This document shows positions 49,090-57,828 of a stretch of 64,000 nt of DNA, one piece after another. Made by a program: the position numbers and the translations under genes. The notes below the pieces were generated by a model that was given only the letters and a program-made list of their open reading frames with translations, ran no database searches and was not told where the DNA came from. The DNA is from BP-133 sp040756995. Lineage in GTDB: Bacteria; Actinomycetota; Acidimicrobiia; IMCC26256; BP-133. Location of the stretch: NCBI GenBank assembly GCA_040756995.1, contig JBFLYK010000005.1, positions 1 through 64,000 of the forward strand, read 5' to 3'. Numbering within the stretch: the stretch's first letter is position 1; each line of letters starts with the position of its first letter.

Positions 49090-50414
49090 TGTCGGCCGAA
49101 GACTTTGCCAAGTTCCTCGAGAAGTTCCTCGGCGAGGTCCCGCCCGGTCCCGAGGGCGACGCCGAGATGCGCCGGCGCATCAAGGTGCCGTTCATGGACA
49201 CCACCGACGAGGACGTGCGCCGCGACGACCTGACCGACGACGAGATCGACGGCTGGCAGCAGTACCACGCCTGGAACCTGTGGGAGGTCATCGCCAACCG
49301 GGCGACCGAGGGCCCGTCCGGCCTCATTCCCCGCCAGGAGTACGAGACGATCTCCTTCGTCCAGGCCTGGGCGAAGTTCCCCCGGCTCTTCCGGGAGCTG
49401 ACCGAAGCCATCGGCGTCGAGGGCGTCATCAAGCTCGGGGCCACGCCCCGCCACGAGGTCTCGACCCAGGTCAACGCCACCCGCCACTACGGCACTCCGA
49501 TGTGCACCATGGTCGGCCGCGGCATCGCCGTGAACCTCGGCCTCGAGAAGGCCACCGACCGCCGCGAAGACGTGGTCTCCACCATCCAGTTCGGCCGGCG
49601 GCTGTTCCACGGCCTGTGGGGCGGCGGTCCGACCTTCGTCTCGGGCCGCAACTACTCCCAGGCCAGCCTCGATCCCGAGATCGTCAACGGGTTCCTGGCC
49701 GCCGAGCAGAAGCTCGACGATCCCGAGCTGCGCCAGAACTTCCAGAAGTTCAACGCCGCCACCGAGCTGTTCGGCTTCCTCATGCACTACGACTGCCGGG
49801 CCGGTCTGTGCGACACCGGCCCCTACCGCGTACACGGCACTGACAACGGGTTCATGATCGTGCGCGATCACCAGCTCAACGAGCCGGCCTTCCCCTGGGG
49901 TCACTTCGGGGAAGGGCTGCCGTGGAGCGTGACGTCGGCCATGGTCTTCCGGCCCGACGAGCCGATCGACGTCAAGGTGAACGACATCTCGACGACCTTC
50001 ACCCGGCCCGGCGACTACCAGAAGCACCTGAGCGGCGTCGCCGTCTACGCCCGCGACACCTGGGACACCCCGATGTCGGAACTGCGCCCGCTCGGTCCCG
50101 ACGAGCTGGCCGACATCACCGCCAAGGCGAAGGCCGCCACGCTCGCCCTCTACAAGGACATCGCCAGGAAGGACCGCGACCAGAAGATCCGCGACGGGAT
50201 CCTCGTCTACAGCACGATCCTCACGATGCCCTACGCCCGCACGGTTCCCGGCCTGTGGGAGGGCTGGGTGAAGGACGGGTTCTACGACCTCGACGAGCTC
50301 ACCTTGGCCGCCTATCCCACGCTGGCCGGCGGTGACGCCATGGCCGCGCTGGCCCCGGTGTTCATCCTCGGACAGGGTTTCCCCTCCGTCGCCGGCGAGC
50401 CGGCCCCGGTCTGA
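49089..50414 (+). CDS. Orphan 441-aa protein coupled to the swivel domain
   Basis: A 441-residue soluble protein I do not recognise. Notable segments are WQQYHAWNLWEVIANRAT, a His/Asn-rich part (GATPRHEVSTQVNATRHYG), LFGFLMHYDCRAGLCDTGPY with two cysteines, and NEPAFPWGHFGEGLPW. It has no signal peptide or membrane helix. ATG 49089 overlaps the swivel-domain stop by one base; an in-frame GTG lies directly before. By position it is the best candidate for the substrate-binding partner of the swivel domain, analogous to the middle domain of PEP synthase-like enzymes, but no homology was evident. Confidence 0.75.
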   Translation: MSAEDFAKFLEKFLGEVPPGPEGDAEMRRRIKVPFMDTTDEDVRRDDLTDDEIDGWQQYHAWNLWEVIANRATEGPSGLIPRQEYETISFVQAWAKFPRLFRELTEAIGVEGVIKLGATPRHEVSTQVNATRHYGTPMCTMVGRGIAVNLGLEKATDRREDVVSTIQFGRRLFHGLWGGGPTFVSGRNYSQASLDPEIVNGFLAAEQKLDDPELRQNFQKFNAATELFGFLMHYDCRAGLCDTGPYRVHGTDNGFMIVRDHQLNEPAFPWGHFGEGLPWSVTSAMVFRPDEPIDVKVNDISTTFTRPGDYQKHLSGVAVYARDTWDTPMSELRPLGPDELADITAKAKAATLALYKDIARKDRDQKIRDGILVYSTILTMPYARTVPGLWEGWVKDGFYDLDELTLAAYPTLAGGDAMAALAPVFILGQGFPSVAGEPAPV

Positions 50415-50429
50415 GCCCGTCCGCCCCCG

Positions 50430-51419
50430 ATGATCACCGAACGCGACGTCGAGTTCCACACGCCACCCGACGCCGATCACCACTGGGCCGAGACGAACCA
50501 GTTCTGCTTCTACATCCCCGATCGCAACATCGTCGGTGTCATCTACACCTGCATCCGCCAGGGTCTGGGCAGCGCCCTCTCCGAGGTGATCCTGTTCAAC
50601 ACCCTGTCCCGGAACCGGTGGGACGTCCTGCATTTCGACTCGATGGCCCACCTGCCCGCCCCGGAGCGGCTGGAGCACTACGAACTGGCCAACGGGCTCA
50701 CGGTCACGGCCGTGAACCCGCCCCGGGACTACCGCATCGACTACCAGGGGCCCAACGGCACGGAGCTCCACCTGGACGTCGTCGGCCTGATGGAGCCGTA
50801 CGACATCCACGATCCGACGATGTCGCCGACCGCACCACCGGAACGGGCCGACCAGGTGGCGGGCTCCGGTTTCGGCGCCGGCTACTCGGGCCACTTCGAC
50901 ATGACCGCCCGGGTGACCGGCACCCTGATCCTGGCCGACCGGACCTACGAGGTGGACTGCGTCGACAGCATGGACCACAGCTGGGGGCCCCGCACCGAGC
51001 GCGGCATGCGGTCCATGTGCTGGTCGGGCGGCCACTTCGGTGAGGACTACGTCTGGCACGGCATCTGGGCCAAGGACCCCTTCGCCCCGCCGGAGGACGA
51101 GTTCCGCATCGCCCACGGCTACATCCTGGAGGACGGGAAGGTCATCGGCCTCACGTCGGGAACCATGGTGGCCAGGCGCGAGAACGACATCCCGGTCGAG
51201 GTCGACATCAACCTCGTCGACCGCGACGGCCGGGCGCACCACATCACCGGCCGGGCGACCGCCAACCACGACTGGGTCCCGCACGCCTGCCTCAACGTGC
51301 ACGACGTGTTCTACGAGTACACGGCGGACGGGCGAGGCCCGGGCTACGGAGTCATCGAAGAGGCGATCCCGCTCGACCTGATGGCCGCCGCCAACGCCGA
51401 AGCCGAGGTGGCGAAATGA
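50430..51419 (+). CDS. DUF7064/AttH-CrtC-like beta-barrel protein
   Basis: A 329-residue protein with two lipocalin-like halves. The segment VDCVDSMDHSWGPR is the conserved DHSWG motif of the AttH / carotenoid 1,2-hydratase (CrtC) superfamily, and related DUF7064-type proteins are common near actinobacterial lipid catabolism genes. Other aromatic-rich strands are WHGIWAKDPFAPP and ATANHDWVPHACLNVHDVFYEY. There is no signal peptide. It lies 15 bp after the orphan gene and overlaps the ferredoxin gene by four bases. A hydratase- or hydrolase-like role on a hydrophobic substrate is possible. Confidence 0.7.
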   Translation: MITERDVEFHTPPDADHHWAETNQFCFYIPDRNIVGVIYTCIRQGLGSALSEVILFNTLSRNRWDVLHFDSMAHLPAPERLEHYELANGLTVTAVNPPRDYRIDYQGPNGTELHLDVVGLMEPYDIHDPTMSPTAPPERADQVAGSGFGAGYSGHFDMTARVTGTLILADRTYEVDCVDSMDHSWGPRTERGMRSMCWSGGHFGEDYVWHGIWAKDPFAPPEDEFRIAHGYILEDGKVIGLTSGTMVARRENDIPVEVDINLVDRDGRAHHITGRATANHDWVPHACLNVHDVFYEYTADGRGPGYGVIEEAIPLDLMAAANAEAEVAK

Positions 51420-51610
51420 AGCTCTGGGTCGACCCCCAGAAGTGCTTCGGCCACGCGCTGTGTCTCGAAGACACCCCCGACCTCTTCGACTGGGACGACG
51501 AGACCAACAAGGCGGTGGCCAAGGAAGGCGAGGTGCCGCCCGACCGGGAGGCCAAGGCCAAGGAAGCGATGCGCTGCTGCCCCGAGCAGGCGATCAGCAT
51601 CATCGACTAG
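51416..51610 (+). CDS. Small ferredoxin with CxxHxxC motif
   Basis: A 64-residue ferredoxin. Cluster ligands: KCFGHALC supplies Cys, His and Cys (C-x2-H-x2-C) and CCPEQAI supplies the last Cys with CP. This is the 3Fe-4S or His-ligated 4Fe-4S type that often serves P450s and oxygenases in actinobacteria. The start overlaps the preceding stop (ATGA) so it is the last gene of the swivel operon. There is no P450 in this regulon; the nearest redox users are the COG3687 protein and the flavoenzyme downstream. Its 3' end overlaps the convergent bfd-like gene by 11 bp. Confidence 0.88.
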   Translation: MKLWVDPQKCFGHALCLEDTPDLFDWDDETNKAVAKEGEVPPDREAKAKEAMRCCPEQAISIID

Positions 51611-51782
51611 CGACAAGCTGCACCGGGGACTGCATGAGGAGCCGACGAACGGTGGGGAGGCAAGCACCGCAACGACCGCCGGCTCCACAGCCGCGCTTGA
51701 CGTCGTCTTCGGACCGGGCGCCTGCTCGGATCTGCGCCCGGATCATACGGTCCGTGACGGCTCGGCAGTGGCAGATCAACAC
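51600..51782 (-). CDS. Bacterioferritin-associated ferredoxin-like [2Fe-2S] protein
   Basis: A 60-residue BFD-domain protein with the four cluster cysteines in LICHCRAVTDRMI and GCGAGGRCGACLPTV. The pattern CxC near the N terminus and CxxxxxCxxC near the middle is typical of Bfd. Bfd normally reduces bacterioferritin to release iron; similar domains serve other redox partners. GTG start at 51782. It is divergent from tetR and shares the 51824-51861 operator, so it is part of the same regulon. Iron supply for cluster or di-iron enzymes of the pathway is a plausible role. Confidence 0.82.
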   Translation of the reverse strand: MLICHCRAVTDRMIRAQIRAGARSEDDVKRGCGAGGRCGACLPTVRRLLMQSPVQLVASR

Positions 51783-51823
51783 CGCTCCACCCTCCCGTTC
51801 CCTTGTCAGCCAGCCTAGTCTCG

Positions 51824-51861
51824 GTTAAACTTAACACCTGTTAAAGCTTAACGCTAGTTAA
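51824..51861. promoter_or_regulatory. Double TetR-type operator between bfd and tetR
   Basis: TTAAC-acct-GTTAA at 51831-51844 and TTAAC-gcta-GTTAA at 51848-51861 are two perfect inverted repeats 17 bp apart. A further half-site GTTAA is at 51824-51828. They end 31 bp before the TetR ATG and begin 42 bp before the bfd GTG, an autoregulatory position. Confidence 0.8.
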
Positions 51862-51892
51862 GCTTGCTTCGGGGGGAGGCGGGCGACGCTCG

Positions 51893-52510
51893 ATGACTGA
51901 GCAGGTGACGGCGCCCAAACGGCCGCCAGGGGCCCGCAAGGCCGAGATCCTCGACGTCGCCGGCGATCTCTTCCACCGCAACGGTTTCCACCGGGTGGGC
52001 ATGGATGAGATCGGTGAGGCGGCCGGCATCACCGGTCCGGCCCTGTACTTCCACTTCCCGAGCAAGACGAGCCTGCTCGCCGCCATCATGGAGCGCCTCG
52101 CCGACGAGCTCGTCGACGTCGATCACGTGGTCGCCGAGGCGAAGCGACCGGCCGAGGCGCTCCGCCGTCTCGTCGTCCATCACGTCGACTTCGCGCTGAA
52201 CCAGCGCGAGCTGATCGCGGTGTGGATCCGCGACGAGCGGAGCTTGCCGTCCGCCGATCAGAAGCTCCTACGGGAGCGGCAGCGCCATTACCTCAGGCGG
52301 TGGGTCCACACGCTCCTCCAGTACAACCCCGAACTTGATCAGGAAGAGGCGCTGTCCGTCGTGCACGGCGTCTTCAACTTCATCGCTTCGATGGCCTTCT
52401 ACGAGCCGAAACTCGACCGCCAACGACTCCGGGAGCTTCTCGAGCACAAGGCGACCGCCTGCCTGCTCGAGAAGCCGAGGCGAACACGGCAGCCCGAAGG
52501 TAAGGAGTAG
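51893..52510 (+). CDS. TetR family regulator of the CoM-type gene block
   Basis: A 205-residue TetR protein. The helix-turn-helix lies at ~10-58 (KAEILDVAGDLFHRNGFHRVGMDEIGEAAGI then GPALYFHFPSKTSLLAAIME), the C-terminal helices form the effector pocket. The family often senses acyl-CoA or small hydrophobic molecules. ATG 51893 is 31 bp from a double operator, so it likely represses itself, bfd, comA, the swivel operon and the amidohydrolase operon. The next gene follows four bases after its stop and is probably co-transcribed, together with the Liv-type transporter. Confidence 0.9.
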   Translation: MTEQVTAPKRPPGARKAEILDVAGDLFHRNGFHRVGMDEIGEAAGITGPALYFHFPSKTSLLAAIMERLADELVDVDHVVAEAKRPAEALRRLVVHHVDFALNQRELIAVWIRDERSLPSADQKLLRERQRHYLRRWVHTLLQYNPELDQEEALSVVHGVFNFIASMAFYEPKLDRQRLRELLEHKATACLLEKPRRTRQPEGKE

Positions 52511-52514
52511 CCCT

Positions 52515-53561
52515 ATGGCACGCACCGTCAAAGCACTACTGCTCTCCGGAATCTTGGTGTTGGCTTCGTCGGCGACGTCTGGTGCCTCGGCGCAGACCGA
52601 GCGCGCCTTCACGGCCTTCGCCGAGGCGACCGTGTTCAACGTCCAGTGGGGAATCCCCGGCTTCATCCTCACCGACAAGTACGTGGACCACGGCGGCCCC
52701 ACCAGCCAGGCGTTGTTCCAGCGCCACGGGGTGCGCCGAGCCAATGCCCAGTCGCCCTACATCGGTTACCAGGCGGACTATCCGGGATTCCCGCCTCTGG
52801 TGGCGGCGGCGCTCGGGTTGCCCGCCCCTCCCAACGTGCCGGGCTATCCAGCCCGGGCACTGGCCGACGACGCCAGCCAGTCGGAGCAGCAGGTCGGCGA
52901 CAAGGCCGGCCCCTACTTCCTGCGGGCCGCCGTCTCGGCGACCACGGCGACGAGTCAGGCGCGCCTGGGGGCGCCGGAGGGCGGCGACGGGGCCTCCCCT
53001 CCCGCGTCCCGGGCGATCTCGGAGGTGATCACCGACGCGGAGAAGGTGACGGTGACGGCCATCACCGTGGCGCAGAGCTTCTCCCTGGGCCCGCTCTCGA
53101 TCGCCGACATGCGCTCGAAGTCCGTGACGACCTACGTCCAGGGCGAGCCGGAGCCGGTGACGACGACGGAACTGCTCGTGAAGGGCGGCTCGATCGGCCA
53201 GACGACGTTCGCCTTCGGGTCAGGCGGTCTGAAGGTGTCGGAGAACGGCGTCCCCGTCCCCGCCGGTGAGGGCCTGGCCAAGATCAACGAAGGTCTGGCT
53301 CCGTCCGGCTTGTCGATGCACTTCGCCGACGCGCAGAACCTGCCCGGCGGTGCCGCGTCGGCCACGATGGAGGTCGCCTACCGGCACCCCGTTCCGGGCG
53401 GAGGCTCGGGTACTCAGGGCATCTGGCGGATCCGGTTCGGGGGAGCGGTCTCCTCCGTTGACCTCGGCGCCTCCGACGTCGAAGAGTCTCCATCGCTGAA
53501 GGCCCCGGCCAGCCACTCCTGTCCCATCCTTCGCGGCAGGCTGCCGATCGCTGCGGCATGA
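52515..53561 (+). CDS. Secreted protein of unknown function
   Basis: A 348-residue exported protein with a clear Sec signal peptide (ARTVKALLLSGILVLASSAT, cleavage near ASAQ at 25). The mature part has Tyr/Pro-rich segments (YIGYQADYPGFPPLVAAALG), a beta-rich middle with many Thr/Val (VTVTAITVAQSFSLGPLSI, VTTYVQGEPEPVTTTELL) and a C-terminal short Arg tail. There are almost no cysteines. ATG 52515 is preceded by AAGGAG and overlaps downstream the permease start (ATGA). Located in a transporter operon, it may be a surface or periplasmic binding factor for the imported compound. Confidence 0.7.
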   Translation: MARTVKALLLSGILVLASSATSGASAQTERAFTAFAEATVFNVQWGIPGFILTDKYVDHGGPTSQALFQRHGVRRANAQSPYIGYQADYPGFPPLVAAALGLPAPPNVPGYPARALADDASQSEQQVGDKAGPYFLRAAVSATTATSQARLGAPEGGDGASPPASRAISEVITDAEKVTVTAITVAQSFSLGPLSIADMRSKSVTTYVQGEPEPVTTTELLVKGGSIGQTTFAFGSGGLKVSENGVPVPAGEGLAKINEGLAPSGLSMHFADAQNLPGGAASATMEVAYRHPVPGGGSGTQGIWRIRFGGAVSSVDLGASDVEESPSLKAPASHSCPILRGRLPIAAA

Positions 53562-55510
53562 GTGACTACCTGCCGTTCATCGTCGTCGGCTTCGTCACCG
53601 GCGGCGTCTTCTGCCTGGCGTCACTCGGTCTGGTCCTCACGTACCGGACGTCGGGCGTTTTCAACTTCGCCCACGGCGGCATCGGAATGTGGGGCGCCTA
53701 CATCTTCTACAGCCTCCGCCAGCACGTCCCCACCGGCGTCGCAGTCCTCCTGACGGTCTTCGTCGTGGCGCCGCTCATGGGCGTGATCATCGATCGCCTG
53801 CTGTTCCGCCGGTTGGAGGGCGGCGGGGCGGCGACGTACGTGGTGGCGTCGCTCGGTCTCCTGGTGGCACTCCAGTCGCTGGCCATCCTCATCTACGGCG
53901 GTGAGACCCGCGTCGTCGACGCCATCTTCCCCCGTGACACCTACCGGCTCGGTGGTGTGAGCGTCGGCCTGGACCAGACCTTCGTCGTCCTGATCGCCAT
54001 CGCCTCCGGCCTGGGCCTGATCGTCTTCTTCCGCTTCACCCAGATCGGGCTCCGAACCCGGGCGGTGGTCAGCGACCGGACCTTGACCAGCATGACCGGC
54101 GTCAACGCCTCCCTGGTGACGACGTTCTCGTGGATGGTGGGCGCCTCGTTCGCCGCTCTCTCCGGAATACTCTTCGTTCCCTTCCTCGGCCTGGACGCGC
54201 TGCGCCTCACCCTCCTGGTGGTGGCTTCCTTCGGCGCGGCGGCCCTCGGCCGGCTCGTCAGCCTGCCCGTCGCGGCGGTCGGCGCCTTCGGGCTCGCCGT
54301 GGTCCAGAGCATCATCATCAAAGAGGTCGGCGAGATCGACTCGTCCTCGTTGCGGGCATCGCTTTCGGGCCTGCCGTCGGCCGTCCCGTTCGTCGGGCTG
54401 CTCGTGCCGTTCCTGTTCGCCCGCAAGGGGAGCCTGGTCGAGGTGACCGGAGCTCAACGGGCCACCTCCAGGCGGACGGGCTCCGCCGCCCTGCGCTTCC
54501 CCAGGTGGACGCTGGCGGGCTTCGTCGTCGTGGCCCTCGCCGCACCCCATCTCGTCACGGGCTATCGGGTGGTCACGTTGACGGGCGTGGTGGCGATGGT
54601 CCTACTCTTCATCAGTCTCAGCCTGCTGATCGGGCTCTCCCGGCAGGTGTCGCTCGCCCACTCGATCTTCGTGGTCTTCGGAGCCACGACGCTCGCCAAA
54701 CTCCTCGAGGCGGGCGTTCCCTACCTGCTCGCCCTTCCGCTGTCGGCCCTGTTGTTCGTGCCGGTCGGGGCGCTGATCGCCATTCCGGCCATCCGGCTGT
54801 CCGGCCTCTACCTGGCCCTGGCCACCTTCGCCTTCGCCCTTCTGGCCCAGGACCTGCTCTTCACCACCGGGTTCGCCTTCGGGCAGGAGCAGCTCGTCAA
54901 CATTCCCCGCCCCGAGTTCCTCACCACCGACACGTCCTTCTACTACTTCGTCCTGGCGATCACCGTGGTGGCGGTGGTGGCCGTGGAACTCGTACGGGTC
55001 AGCCGCCTGGGTCTCATCCTGACCGCGCTCGCCGACTCGCCCAAGGCCGTGCAGGCCTTGGGCATCAGCCCGTTGGTGGCCAACGTGCTCACGTTCTGTC
55101 TCTCGGCCTTCCTGGCTGCCCTCGCCGGCGGTGTCCTGGGTTCGCTGGTCCAGGTCGTGAGCCAGGACACGTACAACGCCTACACGTCACTGGTGTGGGT
55201 CACCGTCCTCGTCGCCGTGGGCAGCAGGACCCTTGGTGGAACGCTGCTGGCTGCGGCACTGTTCGTAGGCGTCCCCGGATTCATCGACTCCAAGCACGCC
55301 TCCCCCGAGTACCTCGCGCTCTACCTGGGGATCGGCGCCGTCTTCCTCGCTCAGACACCGAACGGAATCATCGGATTGTTGCGAGTTGAGAAGTTGAAGG
55401 CTCTGGCGTGCCGGGTGCGCTCGAGCGTCGGGACGTTCGAGCCGGCGCCCCGCCGGGAGGTCCAGGAAGTGGCGGTCGAGCCGGTGGGATCGAGAGAGGC
55501 CATCAGGTGA
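53558..55510 (+). CDS. Branched-chain-type ABC permease, LivH-LivM fusion
   Basis: A 650-residue inner-membrane protein in which the two permeases of branched-chain amino-acid-type ABC importers are fused. Residues 1-~290 correspond to LivH (GFVTGGVFCLASLGLVLTYR, FNFAHGGIGMWGAY). Residues ~315-600 correspond to LivM (ISLSLLIGLSRQVSLAHSIF, IPAIRLSGLYLALATFAFAL, LTALADSPKAVQALGIS). Total of about sixteen to eighteen helices. Coupled to the preceding secreted-protein gene and to livF by overlapping codons. Forms a transporter with the LivF, LivG and LivK-type proteins; the substrate is probably a carboxylate or amide rather than an amino acid. Confidence 0.9.
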   Translation: MSDYLPFIVVGFVTGGVFCLASLGLVLTYRTSGVFNFAHGGIGMWGAYIFYSLRQHVPTGVAVLLTVFVVAPLMGVIIDRLLFRRLEGGGAATYVVASLGLLVALQSLAILIYGGETRVVDAIFPRDTYRLGGVSVGLDQTFVVLIAIASGLGLIVFFRFTQIGLRTRAVVSDRTLTSMTGVNASLVTTFSWMVGASFAALSGILFVPFLGLDALRLTLLVVASFGAAALGRLVSLPVAAVGAFGLAVVQSIIIKEVGEIDSSSLRASLSGLPSAVPFVGLLVPFLFARKGSLVEVTGAQRATSRRTGSAALRFPRWTLAGFVVVALAAPHLVTGYRVVTLTGVVAMVLLFISLSLLIGLSRQVSLAHSIFVVFGATTLAKLLEAGVPYLLALPLSALLFVPVGALIAIPAIRLSGLYLALATFAFALLAQDLLFTTGFAFGQEQLVNIPRPEFLTTDTSFYYFVLAITVVAVVAVELVRVSRLGLILTALADSPKAVQALGISPLVANVLTFCLSAFLAALAGGVLGSLVQVVSQDTYNAYTSLVWVTVLVAVGSRTLGGTLLAAALFVGVPGFIDSKHASPEYLALYLGIGAVFLAQTPNGIIGLLRVEKLKALACRVRSSVGTFEPAPRREVQEVAVEPVGSREAIR

Positions 55511-56211
55511 GCGCATCGCTGCGGTTCGAGAACATCACCGCCGGATACGGCACGACGAGGGTGCTCTTCGGTGTCGACCTCGAGGTCCCCGCGGGCACGG
55601 CGGTGGCGCTCCTGGGGGCCAACGGCGCCGGGAAGACGACGTTGCTGAAGGTCGGCGCGGCCGTCCTCCGCCCGTTCAGCGGCGATGTCTTCATCGACGA
55701 TCGCGTCGTCACGCACCAGTCGGCCCACGACCGGGCCAATGAGGGTCTCTGCCTCATCCCCGAGGGCCACGGGATCTTCCGCCAGCTCTCCGTGAAGGAG
55801 AACCTGGCGATGTTCGTGAAGGGCAAAGGGGTTCGGGACGCCGTCGAGAAAGCCGCATCCTTCTTCCCGGTGCTCGGCCAGCGCCTGGGACAGGACGCGG
55901 CCACTCTGAGCGGAGGCCAGCAGCAGATGCTGGCCGTGTGCCGGGCGCTGTGCACCGATGCCCAGATCATCATGGCCGACGAATTGTCGCTCGGCCTGGC
56001 GCCGGTTGTCGTCGACGAGATCTTCTCCGCCGTCGACGCCCTGCTGGCGGAGGGCCGCTCACTTCTCATCGTCGAGCAGTATGCCGACCGGGCCCTCGCG
56101 GTGGTGGATCACGTCTACATCCTGAGCAAGGGAACGGTGGTGTTCAGCGGATCGCCGAACCAGTGTCTCGCCGAAGATGTCTTCGAACGTTACGTAGGTT
56201 CAGTTGCCTGA
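55507..56211 (+). CDS. ABC transporter ATPase, LivF type
   Basis: A 234-residue ATPase of the LivF group. Walker A GANGAGKTT, Q-loop CLIPEGHGIFRQLSV (EGHG/R..LSV typical of LivF), signature LSGGQQQMLAVCRAL, Walker B IIMADELSLGLAP and H-loop-region IVEQYADRAL. The Walker B aspartate is followed by Glu-Leu instead of Glu-Pro, common in LivF proteins. GTG 55507 overlaps the permease stop (GTGA). Works together with the LivG-type ATPase 1.6 kb downstream. Confidence 0.9.
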   Translation: MSASLRFENITAGYGTTRVLFGVDLEVPAGTAVALLGANGAGKTTLLKVGAAVLRPFSGDVFIDDRVVTHQSAHDRANEGLCLIPEGHGIFRQLSVKENLAMFVKGKGVRDAVEKAASFFPVLGQRLGQDAATLSGGQQQMLAVCRALCTDAQIIMADELSLGLAPVVVDEIFSAVDALLAEGRSLLIVEQYADRALAVVDHVYILSKGTVVFSGSPNQCLAEDVFERYVGSVA

Positions 56212-56253
56212 GCCGTCACCAGACGAAGGACACGTCAGGGAAAGGTGGGGGAG

Positions 56254-57822
56254 ATGCATCGAGTTGGTCGAACGAGACGAGCGTGGATCGCCGCCGGCAT
56301 CTGTGCGCTGTTGGTATCCGCCGGGTGCGGCGGCGGGAGTGATGACGAGAAGGTGAGCGCGCCGGCGTCCGGCGCGGCGAGCTCCGCCGCCCCGGACGCC
56401 GGAGCGAGCGCTCCGGAACAGCCGGCCGCCGACGCGGCCGCCTCGGGGGAGTCCGGTACCGCCGCCGCTCCGGCCGCCGCGGCCGCACCGGCTCCTGGTG
56501 CCGCCACCGCCGCTCCCGGTTCAGCCGCGACGCCGGCGAAGCCGGCCGCGTCGGGTGCCAAGGCCGCTGAGAGCAGGACCGCGGCGGCTCCCGGTAGTGC
56601 CGCGACACCGAGCGGCGGCGACAAGGCCGCCAAGACCGGTGCGGCGCCGGCTCCCGTTCCCGCGCCGGGGGGCGGCTCGGCCCCGGCGGTGCCGGCACCG
56701 GCGGCGGGCGGCGCGAAGTCGGAGATCGTCCTGGGTGCCGTCGGCGTCCACACCGGGGTGATCGGTGACATTCTGGCCCCGATCGAGCACGGCGCCCGGG
56801 CCTGGTCCGCCGACGTCAATGCCCGCGGTGGTCTGAACGGCCACCCGGTCCGGGTCATCATCGCCGACGACGGAGGGGATCCCGGCAAGGCGGTCTCCAT
56901 CGGCCGCAAGCTGATCGAGCAGGACAAGATCGTCGCCTTCTACGCCGAACAGGCGCCGGGAACGCTGCAGGTCTACATCAAGCTCGCCGAAAAGGCCGGG
57001 ATTCCGATCTTCGGCGCCTGTAGCTGCAACCCCGACGCGGCGGAGAGCCCCAACATGTTCAGCGCGACGCTGGGCGCCTTCCAGGGGATGAACTGGTCCC
57101 ACACGATGATGGCCTACAAGTCGGGCAAGAAGAAGCTCTCGATCTTCTACTGCCGGGAAGTCGCCATCTGCTCGAAGGGAGCCGAGACGATCGAGAAGAA
57201 GCTCGCTCCGTCTCTCGGCCTCGACGTGGTTCACACCGCCAACGTCTCCATGGCGGCGCCGGACTACACGGCGGAGATGCTGGCGGCGAAGAACGCCGGC
57301 GCCGAGGTGATCGTCACCTACGTTGAGAACCCGACGACGCTACGCATCATCCGGTCGGGAAAACGCCAGGGCTACACGCCTCTCATCTCGTCGCAGATGT
57401 CAGCTCACGACGAGCGGATCTTCAAGCACGGCAAGGAGGACGCCGAGGGCGTCATGATCGGCGCCTCGATGTTCCACTGGGACGACCCCAAGATGGCTGA
57501 CTTCAAGGCGGCTATGGCCAAGTACGTGCCCAACGGCATCCTGGCCTCGTTCAGCATGAACTCGTGGGTCAACGGCAAGTTCCTCGAGATCCTGTCGAAG
57601 TCGTGGCCCGACCAGGGTGTGACCGGCAAGGACGTGATGAACTCCCTGTACGCGGTGCGCGGCGAGACGGTTGGCGGGTTGGTTCCTCCGCTGACGTTCA
57701 AGGAGGGGCAGGGAAACGACCGGGCCAACCTCTGCGCCTACCCGACGGTGATCAAGGGCGGGAAGTTCGTCCAGGAGCCCAACTACTTCTGCCAGCCCGA
57801 CTGGAAGCCCCAGACGAAGTAG
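56254..57822 (+). CDS. ABC substrate-binding lipoprotein, LivK type
   Basis: A 522-residue periplasmic-type binding protein. The signal peptide ends with lipobox SAGC (lipidated Cys25). Residues ~30-150 are an extraordinary Ala/Pro/Gly-rich tether with no secondary structure expected. The binding domain starts at ~155 (EIVLGAVGVHTGVIGDILAP, ARAWSADVNARGGLNGHPV, IIADDGGDPGKAV), a type-I fold typical of branched-chain/amide/urea receptors. The cysteine-containing FGACSCNPDAAES loop is unusual. ATG 56254 follows GGTGGGGG. The long tether would let the receptor reach far from the membrane or through a thick wall. Confidence 0.9.
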   Translation: MHRVGRTRRAWIAAGICALLVSAGCGGGSDDEKVSAPASGAASSAAPDAGASAPEQPAADAAASGESGTAAAPAAAAAPAPGAATAAPGSAATPAKPAASGAKAAESRTAAAPGSAATPSGGDKAAKTGAAPAPVPAPGGGSAPAVPAPAAGGAKSEIVLGAVGVHTGVIGDILAPIEHGARAWSADVNARGGLNGHPVRVIIADDGGDPGKAVSIGRKLIEQDKIVAFYAEQAPGTLQVYIKLAEKAGIPIFGACSCNPDAAESPNMFSATLGAFQGMNWSHTMMAYKSGKKKLSIFYCREVAICSKGAETIEKKLAPSLGLDVVHTANVSMAAPDYTAEMLAAKNAGAEVIVTYVENPTTLRIIRSGKRQGYTPLISSQMSAHDERIFKHGKEDAEGVMIGASMFHWDDPKMADFKAAMAKYVPNGILASFSMNSWVNGKFLEILSKSWPDQGVTGKDVMNSLYAVRGETVGGLVPPLTFKEGQGNDRANLCAYPTVIKGGKFVQEPNYFCQPDWKPQTK

Positions 57823-57828
57823 TGACCG

